The position numbers were made by a program, and so were the translations under genes. A stretch of 64,000 nt of DNA. Source: Chondrus crispus. Taxonomy: Eukaryota; Rhodophyta; Florideophyceae; Gigartinales; Gigartinaceae. The stretch spans positions 133,786 to 197,785 of the forward strand of contig NW_005179069.1 of the NCBI RefSeq assembly GCF_000350225.1, in the 5' to 3' direction. The notes under the pieces were generated by a model. The model had not been told where the DNA came from, searched no databases, and saw only the letters and a list, made by a program, of their open reading frames with translations. Position 1 is the stretch's first letter, and every line of letters begins with the position of its first letter. Shown here piece by piece: positions 40,836 to 50,077 of this stretch.

Positions 40836-43383
40836 CCCTTCCCAGTGGTGTAAATATGGGCACTTTGTACGCGAATTACTCCCCAAATAAAGAAAGTTTG
40901 GCCGTATGATGTTCTGACGCAACCAATAAAAAGATAAGCGTCTTGCGAAGCCAGAGGCATGAAAACCAAGAGGAACGACCAGTAAATGGCTGAGAAACGT
41001 TTACATCAGTGACGAACTTCCGAAAGGGGAGCTCAAATCGCCCCGGGCAAATTTTGGGCACCTGAGATTTGCAACCGGAAGGCTCGTGTGCACGCCGTTA
41101 ATGAACGTCTTTTAGAATTGCCCGAGCAACTGGGTGCCCCCGGGCATGTCTGCTCGTCCTCCAGTGCTTTTCAGAGACTTCGGGGAGCTGTGTGGCAATC
41201 TACAGCGCGGAGTTCGCCGGAGAGAAGGCGTTCGCAGCTTCCTTGGTGATCGACGCGGAGGCTACAGCCGCCAGTGCAATGCCTGCACGCATCTGCAGCT
41301 TGCGGAGTGCCTTCGCACGCCTCTCCTCCGCGCGCAGCTGTTTTGCCTCTGCGACATCTCGGCGCCTCTGCAGAGAGGCAGCTTTGCGGTGATCCTTCGC
41401 TGCGGCCTCGGCGATCTTGGCTGCCTCAGCCTCCTTGCGCCGCTTGAGCAGATCGGCTGTTGTGAGCCAGTCCGCGGGCGCCCCACTGTCAAACGCAGGC
41501 CTCTTGTGACCATTCTCAGCTCTCGGGATAGGTTTCGGAGCGGAGATACGGTTCATGAGGATAGTGTTCACAGTGTTGGTGTTTGCCAGCATAGTTTGAA
41601 TGCGCTGAATCTTGACGGCACTGGCCACATCCTCGGCCATAAATGCTGCAATCTTAAACTCTGTCTCAGCATCAGGTTGACGTTGCGGTACATCAACTGC
41701 AAGACCAACGCCGCTCGAAGGCCCTTCATTGCGTGAAGAGCCCGCACCGCTTGAAGGACCAGCAGCTGTCTCAGAGAAGAGGAGCAGCTGCTCCACTGAT
41801 GTCCTGAACCGATCAGCGAAGTGGCGTTGAAACGGGAACAGGCCGCACGTGAGAAAAGATAAGCGCACGTCCGACTCCGAAATCGCTTGATGAGCGAATA
41901 CAGCGCACGCCAAGCTGAAATTGACAGACCGCGCGTCTATGAGACATACCTCTGCGAATTTGTCTCGGATGATCTTCAGAGACGTTTTGAACCTCTTATT
42001 CACCATCTGATCACACGGCTGGAGGAAGTGCGATGTATTGGCTGGAGACTGGACGATCTCGCATCCAACTTCTTCACAAAGCTCCAGCCACTTGTAGCCG
42101 TTCCGAGAGCCGTGGCCGTCTAGCGTGAGTAGATAAATGTCATTTACACCAGCGAAATTGCGCATGAAGTTATCCAGATGCTTGATGAAGGCTGGGAGAA
42201 TAGCCTTTTCCATCGAGCCGTTCTCAGTGACCTTGATAGTGGCGTCGTCCGGCATCCATCCAGGTTTAGTAAACATGTGGCAGTCCGAATCGGCCTCGAG
42301 AAACACCTGATCCAGAGGATCCAGCCACTTTTGCATGATCTTCTTCCCAGAAATGATGAAGAACGGAGGGGCCACGACGCCGTCTGCAGAAACCGCGATG
42401 ACGGCGGTAATATGCTGACCACAGCCGTTCAGCGTGGAGGCGACAAACCCCCCGTGGTGCGTGTTCGAAGGACCAAAGACCTTAATGCGCTCTCCAAAAC
42501 TGACTGTGACAGACGTCTCATCAGTGTTCCAGATGCGCCGGCCCTCTTGGAGAATACCAGGATGCTTGCGCTCGACGCTCTCAAGAATAGAAAAGAAAGG
42601 CTCGACGTGATTGAAGCGCTCTCCCTTTAACTTTACTGCCTCTTTATTCTCCGAGTTCCTGAATGTGAGATCCCGATTGCGCGCACGGAAGGCTCTAATG
42701 GAATCATTGATTGGGTGGTAGTCTGCCCACGTCCTCTCACGGCCGTCGTTCGCGACTTGCGCCATAACCTCACGCAGATGCTTGTAACCGACGGCAAATC
42801 CCTTCTTCGCACTAAACTTGAGCCGCTCAACTATCATGCGTTCCTCTTTGGTTGTCAAAACAGTAGGAGATCCAGCTCTCTTCGACGTGTCAAGGTTACA
42901 CTGCGACGCCAGCTCTTCCCACCTTTCCTCCTTCATCATTTTGTTCAGCATGTAGACAGAGCCCTTGGACAAACCCGTCATGCTCGCAATGACTCTCTGC
43001 GTCTTCCCTGCCTTGAGGTGCTCCACCGCATGCTTCTTGGCAATCACACGTTTCTCATGCCCCGTGGCCGCCAACAGTAGGGTGCGCGTCTGCCTGCGCA
43101 TCGAGGGTGGCATTGAGTCTTGCCTGGAGAGAAGTCTGGATCGAAGAGATTGTTTGGAGAGGCTGCTCGGACTGTAGTGGTAGTCAGTCTCGGATCAAGA
43201 CTCTATAGAACCGTGCAAGAGCTTTCAGCAGACCGGACAGCACCTGCAAAAGCGCGCCCGCGCTTCCCCGTCAACGCTTTCCCGCGCGCATGCACTTCGC
43301 TTTGCACTCTGACAAAGCGCGCGAAGCGTATTGGTGTTTGCCCAAAATTAACCCTCTGCCCATATTTACACCAATGGGAAGGG
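40836..43383 (-). mobile_element. Apparently intact pogo-like (Tc1/mariner superfamily) element
   Basis: 2548 bp with 27-bp terminal inverted repeats (40836-40862 and 43357-43383) starting CCCTTCCCA and ending in GTGTAAATATGGGCA, one mismatch (G/T at position 10). Both ends are flanked by TA (40834-40835, 43384-43385), the target of the superfamily. One uninterrupted transposase gene fills most of it. All features needed for activity appear present. Confidence 0.92.
41200..43113 (-). CDS. pogo-like DD35D transposase, full length
   Basis: 637 residues. It cuts and pastes the surrounding element in the nucleus. Residues 20-60 form a helix-turn-helix (RVIASMTGLSKGSVYMLNKM). A second DNA-binding half (70-150) ends in SIRAFRARNRDLTFR. 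The catalytic Asps are 198 (IWNTDETSVTVS), 332 (LLTLDGHGSRN) and 368 (LQPCDQMVNKRF), giving DD35D. Residues 450-520 are Ser/Gly-rich. Residues 545-620 are a long Ala/Lys/Arg coiled coil (KRRKEAEAAKIAEAAAKDHR...). No stops or frameshifts. The start ATG leaves 243 bp to the right TIR, room for a promoter. The broken relative at 36093-37717 shares the same layout. Confidence 0.92.
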   Translation of the reverse strand: MPPSMRRQTRTLLLAATGHEKRVIAKKHAVEHLKAGKTQRVIASMTGLSKGSVYMLNKMMKEERWEELASQCNLDTSKRAGSPTVLTTKEERMIVERLKFSAKKGFAVGYKHLREVMAQVANDGRERTWADYHPINDSIRAFRARNRDLTFRNSENKEAVKLKGERFNHVEPFFSILESVERKHPGILQEGRRIWNTDETSVTVSFGERIKVFGPSNTHHGGFVASTLNGCGQHITAVIAVSADGVVAPPFFIISGKKIMQKWLDPLDQVFLEADSDCHMFTKPGWMPDDATIKVTENGSMEKAILPAFIKHLDNFMRNFAGVNDIYLLTLDGHGSRNGYKWLELCEEVGCEIVQSPANTSHFLQPCDQMVNKRFKTSLKIIRDKFAEVCLIDARSVNFSLACAVFAHQAISESDVRLSFLTCGLFPFQRHFADRFRTSVEQLLLFSETAAGPSSGAGSSRNEGPSSGVGLAVDVPQRQPDAETEFKIAAFMAEDVASAVKIQRIQTMLANTNTVNTILMNRISAPKPIPRAENGHKRPAFDSGAPADWLTTADLLKRRKEAEAAKIAEAAAKDHRKAASLQRRRDVAEAKQLRAEERRAKALRKLQMRAGIALAAVASASITKEAANAFSPANSAL

Positions 43384-43385
43384 TA

Positions 43386-44332
43386 GCTCTTTTATAATTT
43401 ACAAGACAGAAATTTCGTCATGCACGTCCCTGGTACTGCATGTAGTCAATCGATACTCCAAGCAAGGACTCGAACGCATACAAACGCGGAAGCACGCGTT
43501 CTTGGTACTGTACTGTTACGAGGCATTCGGTTGCCAGGTGGCGAGCTGGACACGCGTACCACGGGGCGGAGCGCATCCGTATACCGCCGAAGGACGGGCA
43601 AGCGAAAGGCGGGAAGGAGGGAGCGAGACAGCACGCGCGGGGAATTGGGGGTGCCAGCCACCAGGGAGACGAAGGGAAACCATAGGCCGCACGGGGCTCG
43701 GGCTGGGGCAGAAAGACCGCGCAGGTCGCCGGCCGAGGGCGCGAAGGGAAAATGGCACGAGGAGGTGGCTACCGGTGGGGCAAGGGGAAGCTGGATCGAA
43801 GGGGAAATTACGGGAGGGAGGGTTGGGGATAGCCGACTCATCCCGAGGAACGTGTACTTAAGAAGCCATCCCCGAAGATAGGAAGGGGGAGGCAGCAGAC
43901 TTGCGAGGAGTAAAAGAATACGGGTGGATTCCCGTCATTACAGGTCGCTCGGTGCCCCGCGGCAGAATTGCCGCAACAGTACTGCACGTAGTTTATCGAT
44001 ACTCCATGTTGGATATCGCTACTACACATACTGCGCACATCCCTCTCCACCTGTCTCCTGGCCAGGGGGCACTCTCTTTTCCCACACTCCAAGAATGGAC
44101 TCGACGCATACAAAACTCGTGAGCAAGTGTACGCACTGCAAAATGCATTACACTAAACTACACGAGTACTGTACACGTGTACTATGCCGATGCATTACAG
44201 CAACAAACACCTGCAGATTGTACATTGTGACAAGTGAGAGAGCGGTACGATTTGCGAGCACAAGCATTGAGGTCATCACCTCACCTCGATCGCAAAAACG
44301 TGATCCCGGTCAGTGCTCCGGCTGCTGGGCAT
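43386..44332. other. Upstream region of acyl-CoA ligase; two dispersed imperfect repeats
   Basis: No gene recognised. A 27-bp block starting GTACTGCATGTAGT (43433-43459) recurs at 43979-44005, and the adjoining ACTCCAAG..GGACTCGA..CGCATACAAA (43455-43484) recurs at 44086-44114. Frames in 43420-43880 on both strands are compositional. Confidence 0.55.
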
Positions 44333-45949
44333 ATGTACTCCGCCAGAACCCTCCGGTCTAAAACCGCCCCCTCTCCCCCCCATCCTCTTGCTGCGCCCCG
44401 TGTACCCCTCCCCCTCCCCTGTCCCGCCTGCGCAATGTATTCCCCTCCCTCCCCTTCTTCCATCTTACATCTCCCCCCACCTTACCCCCCGCGCCCTGTC
44501 CACCGTGACACGCGTCGTCTCCAGGCCCTCCTCCCCTTGTCCTCGCCCCTCGCCCTGTTCCGCCTCCCCTCGCACCTCGCCCTTCCCCTTGCTCATCTCG
44601 CTCCGTCGCTACCAGCCCCTCTTGTCTGGCTCAACGACCGCTGGTCCCTCCCTGACATCGTCCACGCTCTCCGTTCCTCAGGAGCTACCCACCTTCTCCT
44701 CCCCCCCACCTCGCTGCCTCCTTCCTTTCGCCCGCAACTGCTCCAACACATACCACAACTAACACTCCTCACAATCCAACGCCTCCCTTCCGCCGACATC
44801 CTCATCTCCCCTCCCCTCCCCCCCACCACCACGGCTATCCGCCCTCCCGCATCCCCAACCCCTGCCATCTTCTTCACCAGTGGCACCACTTCCCTCTCCA
44901 AGCCAGTCATCCTCCACCCCCACTCTCTCCACGTCCAGTCTCTTTCCAAAATTGCCCACCTTTCCCTCCGCCCATCCTCCGTCTACCTGCACCTTTCTCC
45001 ACTCTTTCACCTCTCCGGCCACTCCACCTCGCACGCCATCTCCCTCATCCGCGCCGCCCACGTCTTCCCTCCGTCGCATCTGCGTCCCTCGCGCCCCGCC
45101 GATGCCCGCGCTCTACTCGCCCTCGTCCGCGAGCATCGCGTCTCCGTCCTCGTCCTCTTGCCCGCTGTCCTTATCCTCCTGCTCGACGCCGCGCCTGCCG
45201 CTTCGTACCCGTCTGTCGACGTGCTGCTGTACGGCGGCGGTCCGCTTTCACACGCGTTGCGCCGGCAGGCCCAAACCCTGTTTCCCAACGCACGAGTTGT
45301 GGCGGCATATGGCATGACAGAGGCTGCAAGCTCCCTCACCTTTTTCCACCACGATAACTTTCCACCAAACTCCCCGTTGCACAACAGCGTGGGCTGGCCG
45401 CCGAAGCACGTCGAGCTGCGCATTGACACTTCCGTCGTACGCGGAGACGCACGAGGTGTCGGGGAGATTCTCACCCGCGGGCCGCACGTTATGGCGGGCT
45501 ACGGCGTCGTGCGAAGGGGAGTGATGCATGGATGGCTGAGGACAGGCGATTTGGGGTACGTCGATGCTGGCAGTGGGGCATTATTCTTGAAAGGGAGGTG
45601 TAAAGATATGATCAAGTCTGGGGGGGAAAATGTGTTTGCAGGCGAGGTAGAGGAGATGCTCATGAGGGGCGACCAGGTAGAGGAGGCGGCTGTTGTGGGG
45701 ATTCCACATCGCGTGCTCGGCGAGGCAGTTGCGGCTGTGGTTGTCTTGATGAGTAATGTGACAAAACCGGAAGGGGAGGTGCTCTCTGAGCTGATGGAAT
45801 TGTGTAGGGAGTGCTTATCGCCATTCAAGAGGCCAAAGTGGATCGTAAGGAGCAGGGAGTTGCCCAGGACGGCTACGGGGAAGATCAGAAAAGGCGTGGT
45901 GAAGCACATGCTCAGAAAGCAACTGATGGAGGCGACGGCAAAGTTGTAG
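44333..45949 (+). CDS. AMP-forming acyl-CoA ligase, possibly o-succinylbenzoate-CoA ligase type, C-terminal AKL
   Basis: ANL-superfamily enzyme: activates a carboxylate with ATP and transfers it to CoA. Counted from ATG 44333 (538 residues): phosphate loop FFTSGTTSLSKPVIL near 180 (normal TSGTTGxPK), YGMTEAASS at about 326, WLRTGDLGYVDAGSGALFLK near 400, GRCKDMIKSGGENV, and the C-terminal catalytic Lys in PRTATGKIRK (about 517). The region before the loop is shorter than usual and Pro/Leu-rich. A second ATG lies at 44435. The first 35 residues are Ser/Arg/Pro-rich, transit-like. The last three residues, AKL, form a peroxisomal PTS1 signal. Plant OSB-CoA ligases of phylloquinone synthesis can be peroxisomal, but a fatty or aromatic acid substrate is equally possible. 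No introns seen. Confidence 0.75.
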   Translation: MYSARTLRSKTAPSPPHPLAAPRVPLPLPCPACAMYSPPSPSSILHLPPPYPPRPVHRDTRRLQALLPLSSPLALFRLPSHLALPLAHLAPSLPAPLVWLNDRWSLPDIVHALRSSGATHLLLPPTSLPPSFRPQLLQHIPQLTLLTIQRLPSADILISPPLPPTTTAIRPPASPTPAIFFTSGTTSLSKPVILHPHSLHVQSLSKIAHLSLRPSSVYLHLSPLFHLSGHSTSHAISLIRAAHVFPPSHLRPSRPADARALLALVREHRVSVLVLLPAVLILLLDAAPAASYPSVDVLLYGGGPLSHALRRQAQTLFPNARVVAAYGMTEAASSLTFFHHDNFPPNSPLHNSVGWPPKHVELRIDTSVVRGDARGVGEILTRGPHVMAGYGVVRRGVMHGWLRTGDLGYVDAGSGALFLKGRCKDMIKSGGENVFAGEVEEMLMRGDQVEEAAVVGIPHRVLGEAVAAVVVLMSNVTKPEGEVLSELMELCRECLSPFKRPKWIVRSRELPRTATGKIRKGVVKHMLRKQLMEATAKL

Positions 45950-46441
45950 GGACGGGACGGGACGGGACGGCGATTCCGAGCACGAGCGTGCCGGCTCTGT
46001 GTGTGGTGGGTTTCACTAATGATACATGGTGCGGGTGGGTTTAAATCCAAGCGTTACTTGGTTAACGCAACTTGCAATACTGTACTACTGGCTGAGGGAT
46101 AAGACGCATGAGCTTGGTGCATTCGCTTCTGAACTTCGGTTCGTCGAAATCTATGTCTCTTGTACAAGCGTTGTCCAAAATTGAAACTAAACAGTTCTTT
46201 CACATCTTACGAGAGGCTTTGGCCTGCGCTGTAGCTCGTTCTTTCTGCTTCCGCTCGCGTCCAGATGAACAAACCTCTCAATCGATGATCCCAACATGAC
46301 TCTCTCTGCGCAAACATAACCTCCCTTCTATGAAAAGTCTCTCTCCTTGCTTGATGGACCCCTCAAATCAAGCACTTCCGCGTTCTGTGCTGGGACTTGC
46401 GTGGGTCTTCCGTCACGGTATCTCACTCAAATCTTCCAATG
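45950..46441. other. Convergent intergenic region
   Basis: Between the ends of two converging genes. A GGGAC pentamer repeated four times (45949-45968) directly follows the ligase stop. The rest is probably the two 3' untranslated regions. Confidence 0.6.
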
Positions 46442-49400
46442 TCAAAGGTCATCGTAGAGGAATGTAACCCTGCGGTTATGGTGAGCCTTTCGACGACGGC
46501 CATTCTTGTCGCGCCTTCCATAGCTCGAAAATTGGGGAGTGTCGGACGTCGAATGTCTCGAAGGAAGGGCGTCTTCCGGGTCAGTATCCTCGGGCGCAGA
46601 CTGACCTTCCCAATACCACGGAATCGGATTGTCGACTCCCGAATCAGTCTCGGGTTGAACATGACGATAGACAGACTTTGCGTTCGTATACGAGTTGGAA
46701 TACCCAATGCCGGGTAGAGGAGGGGCGCGTCGATGCTTCTTGGATTTACTCTTCGGGTCTCGCTTCCTGCGCTCTGGGTCCTCGTCACGAGATCCTTTAT
46801 GGGAACGGCTTCTGTCTCTCTCATGTGAGTGCTTGCGGTTGGCGCTCCTGGTTCTTTTCGAACCATGATCCCTCTCGGATCTTGATAGCACTTCTGATCT
46901 CCCCGATCTGTCACGCTTGTCAGATCGTTCAGACCTCTCCCTTCTCTCGGATCGTTCAGACCTGTCCGACCTTCCGGACCTCTCAGATCTATCCAATCGC
47001 TCATCTCTTCTCTCCCGCGAACTAGATTTCTGCGTGCGATGCGAGCGGTCCCGAGACGAGTGATCAGCACGGTCTGAGCGGTGGCCACTTCCTGATCTCT
47101 TCCCACTCCGGCTTCGCGAAGAAGGGTGTTCAGAAACTCCGTCTGAACCAGAGTCGTAGCCACTCTGCTCAAGACGGCGTTGAGACGACTCAGCCCTGGA
47201 ACGAGATTTTGACTTTTTCCTCCGTGATGCTTCATGATCATGAGAGCTAGATTGTTGATACAAACAACCCGGACATTCATCATCAGAGGGTGGGGCCCCT
47301 GCATAGTATGCATCCTCATGGTGTGAATGACTTCCACCATGACGCGAACTTTGTCGCCTTTCCGAAGAATGCTGCGCACTCGAAGCAGGACGAACCTCCT
47401 GTTGGTATGGAGAACTCCTCGCATCGAAGTAGACATCGTGATCGGAGTCTGATGCAGCATCGGTCCATCCCTCGCCGTGTTCCCTCCTTGCCATGGTACC
47501 GACTCGCTGCGCATACTCAGAAGGCAGCAGATTGGCGCTTTCGTATGTATCGGTCAAATTTCCGAGCCGGGCACGGTCTGTGCTTGACATACTGCCTTCA
47601 TGCTTTCGTGAACGCGTGGTGCTGTCCTCCTTTCTCCGTCGTCGTCGTGCTTCCATCTCCTCCCGCTTCTTCAGAATGCTCATATACGGATCCCCCTCTG
47701 CGTCATGAGCCATCGAGGAGCCTTCTCCATACCCAGATCCCCTGCCACTTCTGGAGCTTCTACTACCAGTCTTGCTGGAAAATGACGGGTAATGCGAAGA
47801 CCCGTTGCCGTAAGACACGCTTTCCTCGGCATACAGTCGTGCCGGAAGTGCAGTTGCTAAGCGCTTTGCGTCCGGATCATGCTGGTCCTCTAGCACTGGC
47901 GGTAAACTATGCTGGGAGAGTCGACTACCATCCATGTCTCGACGACCATTCGAAGGCATGCGTGAATCCATCGACATCGAGGAGTTTGCATCTCCCAGTT
48001 TAGCTTGCTCTTGGGGATTGTAGGTAGGAAAACATGCATTAGTCTCTGGAATGGTTTGAATAAGCGGGAGGACGTCGAGTTGTTCCGGTTGAGGATACTT
48101 GAAAACGGCCACCGGTGAGCTCGTGATCTCGTCATCGGAAAGCATGCGTGCCGGTTGAGGATACTCCGGAAACGACGGGATGGCCCGCACGACGGCGTGC
48201 TGCTCCTGGGGAGGTGTGGAATTGAACTGAGGATATTCTTGAAAGACAGCGCAACTGCGATTCTTCCCGTCCGCCACGGGGAGAGCATGTGTCGTCCCAG
48301 ACCGCAAATGCTCCTCGGGGACGAAACGCAATTCCCTCGGACGGTCATCGTCACTCGACCCGGCACCCCGTTCTTCGTCCGAAGGCGGGGAAAGAGCGTC
48401 CTCTTCTTTGGCCTTGCTATCAGCGGTGAGGCTTTTGATAAAGTCGGCTGGGGCCGCGGCCATGTCGCCACCATTCGCGACCGCCAAGGGCAGAAGTACC
48501 GATGCAGCAGCAAGGAGCGGGAGGCGTTTCCGTGTCTCGCGTCTGACAGAGGAGGCAACGGGCGGCGCCGAAAGCGCCGAGTGTCCGTCCTCATCGGCTA
48601 AGCTCTCCAGCAAGGAGCTGCTCGATGGCAAATCAGGCTCCGCGGCATCGTCCGCAGCATTGGCGTCAGCATCTTGAGGTTCGGTGGAGCGGATAGACAA
48701 TGGGTCGGCCAAAAGCTCGTTCGAGTCGACGGGCTCCACGACGGGGTCAAACGGGTTGGGCGCGGTAGGGTCAAGCGGGGCCGACTGGATCGGGACAGGG
48801 GCGTCAGTATCTGATGGGCCAGAACCTTGTTCCTCGGAGGGAGCGTCAGCAAGGTGGAGTTGAGAAAGGGGGGCGTCTATGGATGCGACGCGATTATCGG
48901 GGCTGTCAGTGGGTTGAGTCGGCGAGGTAAGCGGGTTCTGGGAGGAGTCGGTTGAAGGAGGGTGTTGCAGCGGTGGCGGTGTGTGCGGCACAGAATGCAA
49001 GGCACGGGAGGTTCCAGCGGCAGCGAGAGTTTCTAGACTGTCCGGGGACTTAGCCGGCTGGGCAACGGGGTGGTCGGTATTGAGGACGTTGGAGACAAGA
49101 GAGGGGAGCAGATGAGCGTCTTCGGGTGGGGGATGCGGGCGGCTCGGGGATGGGGGCGGTGCGTAAAGCACACGGCGGGGCGGGGCCGCGATGTTCGACG
49201 GCCTATTCTCCGTGGACGAGTCGTCTAGAGACTGGCGGTCTAGGTGAAGGTCGTCGGGAAGGCACTTGTGCACTGGCAAGAGAGGTGCGGGCGAGTCGTG
49301 CATTGGGATCTCCGGGAGGACAGTGTCAAACTCGTTGGGGTCGTGCGGGATTGGCGGGGCGACGGAGTGTTGCACGAGGCTGAGCGAGGGCTGGTTTTGA

Positions 49401-50077
49401 GTTGGAGCGGGCTTGGCCGGTTGGGGCGGGGGGTGGTCCATGGCGACGGATTGGATGCGCAGGGCGGTGCAGGCGACGCCCAACTGACGCGTGGTCCGAT
49501 CGACGGCGTCCTTCGCGGTGTCAGACATGTGGTGGAGGTGTGTGCCGTTTGACGACGNNNNNNNNNNNNNNNNNNNNNNNNNNNNNNNNNNNNNNNNNNN
49601 NNNNNNNNNNNNNNNNNNNNNNNNNNNNNNNNNNNNNNNNNNNNNNNNNNNNNNNNNGCGGCGATGGATGAGGAGGCGGAGGTGGCGGTCGACGTCGCGG
49701 AGGGCGTAGGCCAGGGTCTTGGGGTCGACGAGGTGGAGGCGAACGACGAGGTGGAGACGGACGGGAGTGGTTCCGGCGAGGAGGGCGCGGAGACGCGAGC
49801 GGTTTGAGACGGGGGTGGTGGCGAAGGCGGCGACGACACGGTCGAGGAGGGGGAGCAGGGGTGCGGCCGAAGCGGTGGAAGGGGTAAGAAGGCGGGAGAA
49901 GCGGCCAAAGCGTTGAACGACGTACACGGTATGCGGCGGGGGATGACGAGCGGGCGGGCGGGAGAGACGCGAAGGCATGACCGGCAGGGTCGGCGGGGTG
50001 GTGATCTGGGGGGGGGCGGGGAAGGGAAAAGAGGAGGGGCGGGAAGGAGACGATGAGCTGGGACTCGATATAGACAA
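46442..50077 (-). CDS. Large disordered Pro/Ser-rich and Arg/Ser-rich protein, unknown function
   Basis: About 1211 codons including a 100-N gap at 49558-49657, so the true length is uncertain. Residues 50-140 (TVYVVQRFGRFSRLLTPSTA..., ALRDVDRHLRLLIHRR) are the only part likely to fold. Residues 200-520 are Pro/Ser/Asp-rich. At about 612-690 lie four copies of an aromatic-(x)-Tyr-(Pro/Asn)-Gln motif: QEYPQF, PEYPQP, FKYPQP, PTYNPQ, 22-25 residues apart. Residues 700-950 are Ser/Arg/Glu-rich with EARRRRRKE. Residues 980-1130 are an RS domain with repeated RSER/RSDR units, as in splicing factors. The end is basic (RRRKAHHNRRVTFLYDDL). A nuclear RNA-related role is inferred from the RS domain only. 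Confidence 0.75.
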   Translation of the reverse strand: MSISSPSSSSPSRPSSFPFPAPPQITTPPTLPVMPSRLSRPPARHPPPHTVYVVQRFGRFSRLLTPSTASAAPLLPLLDRVVAAFATTPVSNRSRLRALLAGTTPVRLHLVVRLHLVDPKTLAYALRDVDRHLRLLIHRRXXXXXXXXXXXXXXXXXXXXXXXXXXXXXXXXXXSSNGTHLHHMSDTAKDAVDRTTRQLGVACTALRIQSVAMDHPPPQPAKPAPTQNQPSLSLVQHSVAPPIPHDPNEFDTVLPEIPMHDSPAPLLPVHKCLPDDLHLDRQSLDDSSTENRPSNIAAPPRRVLYAPPPSPSRPHPPPEDAHLLPSLVSNVLNTDHPVAQPAKSPDSLETLAAAGTSRALHSVPHTPPPLQHPPSTDSSQNPLTSPTQPTDSPDNRVASIDAPLSQLHLADAPSEEQGSGPSDTDAPVPIQSAPLDPTAPNPFDPVVEPVDSNELLADPLSIRSTEPQDADANAADDAAEPDLPSSSSLLESLADEDGHSALSAPPVASSVRRETRKRLPLLAAASVLLPLAVANGGDMAAAPADFIKSLTADSKAKEEDALSPPSDEERGAGSSDDDRPRELRFVPEEHLRSGTTHALPVADGKNRSCAVFQEYPQFNSTPPQEQHAVVRAIPSFPEYPQPARMLSDDEITSSPVAVFKYPQPEQLDVLPLIQTIPETNACFPTYNPQEQAKLGDANSSMSMDSRMPSNGRRDMDGSRLSQHSLPPVLEDQHDPDAKRLATALPARLYAEESVSYGNGSSHYPSFSSKTGSRSSRSGRGSGYGEGSSMAHDAEGDPYMSILKKREEMEARRRRRKEDSTTRSRKHEGSMSSTDRARLGNLTDTYESANLLPSEYAQRVGTMARREHGEGWTDAASDSDHDVYFDARSSPYQQEVRPASSAQHSSERRQSSRHGGSHSHHEDAYYAGAPPSDDECPGCLYQQSSSHDHEASRRKKSKSRSRAESSQRRLEQSGYDSGSDGVSEHPSSRSRSGKRSGSGHRSDRADHSSRDRSHRTQKSSSRERRDERLDRSERSGRSDRSERSERRERSERSDKRDRSGRSEVLSRSERDHGSKRTRSANRKHSHERDRSRSHKGSRDEDPERRKRDPKSKSKKHRRAPPLPGIGYSNSYTNAKSVYRHVQPETDSGVDNPIPWYWEGQSAPEDTDPEDALPSRHSTSDTPQFSSYGRRDKNGRRRKAHHNRRVTFLYDDL
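49558..49657. other. Assembly gap (100 N)
   Basis: Exactly 100 N, the usual placeholder for unknown size, inside the N-terminal part of the coding region above. The frame stays open on both sides if the gap is taken literally, which may be chance. Confidence 0.99.

Noticed and set aside
43420-43881. 153-codon plus-strand frame and 131-codon minus-strand frame
   Set aside because: Both are open because the region is GC-rich with few stops; no motif, and the Arg/Gly content follows base composition.
46423-47514. 363-codon frame rich in Arg, overlapping the RS protein gene on the same strand
   Set aside because: It is the alternate frame of the low-complexity RS coding sequence and lacks an own start region or motif.
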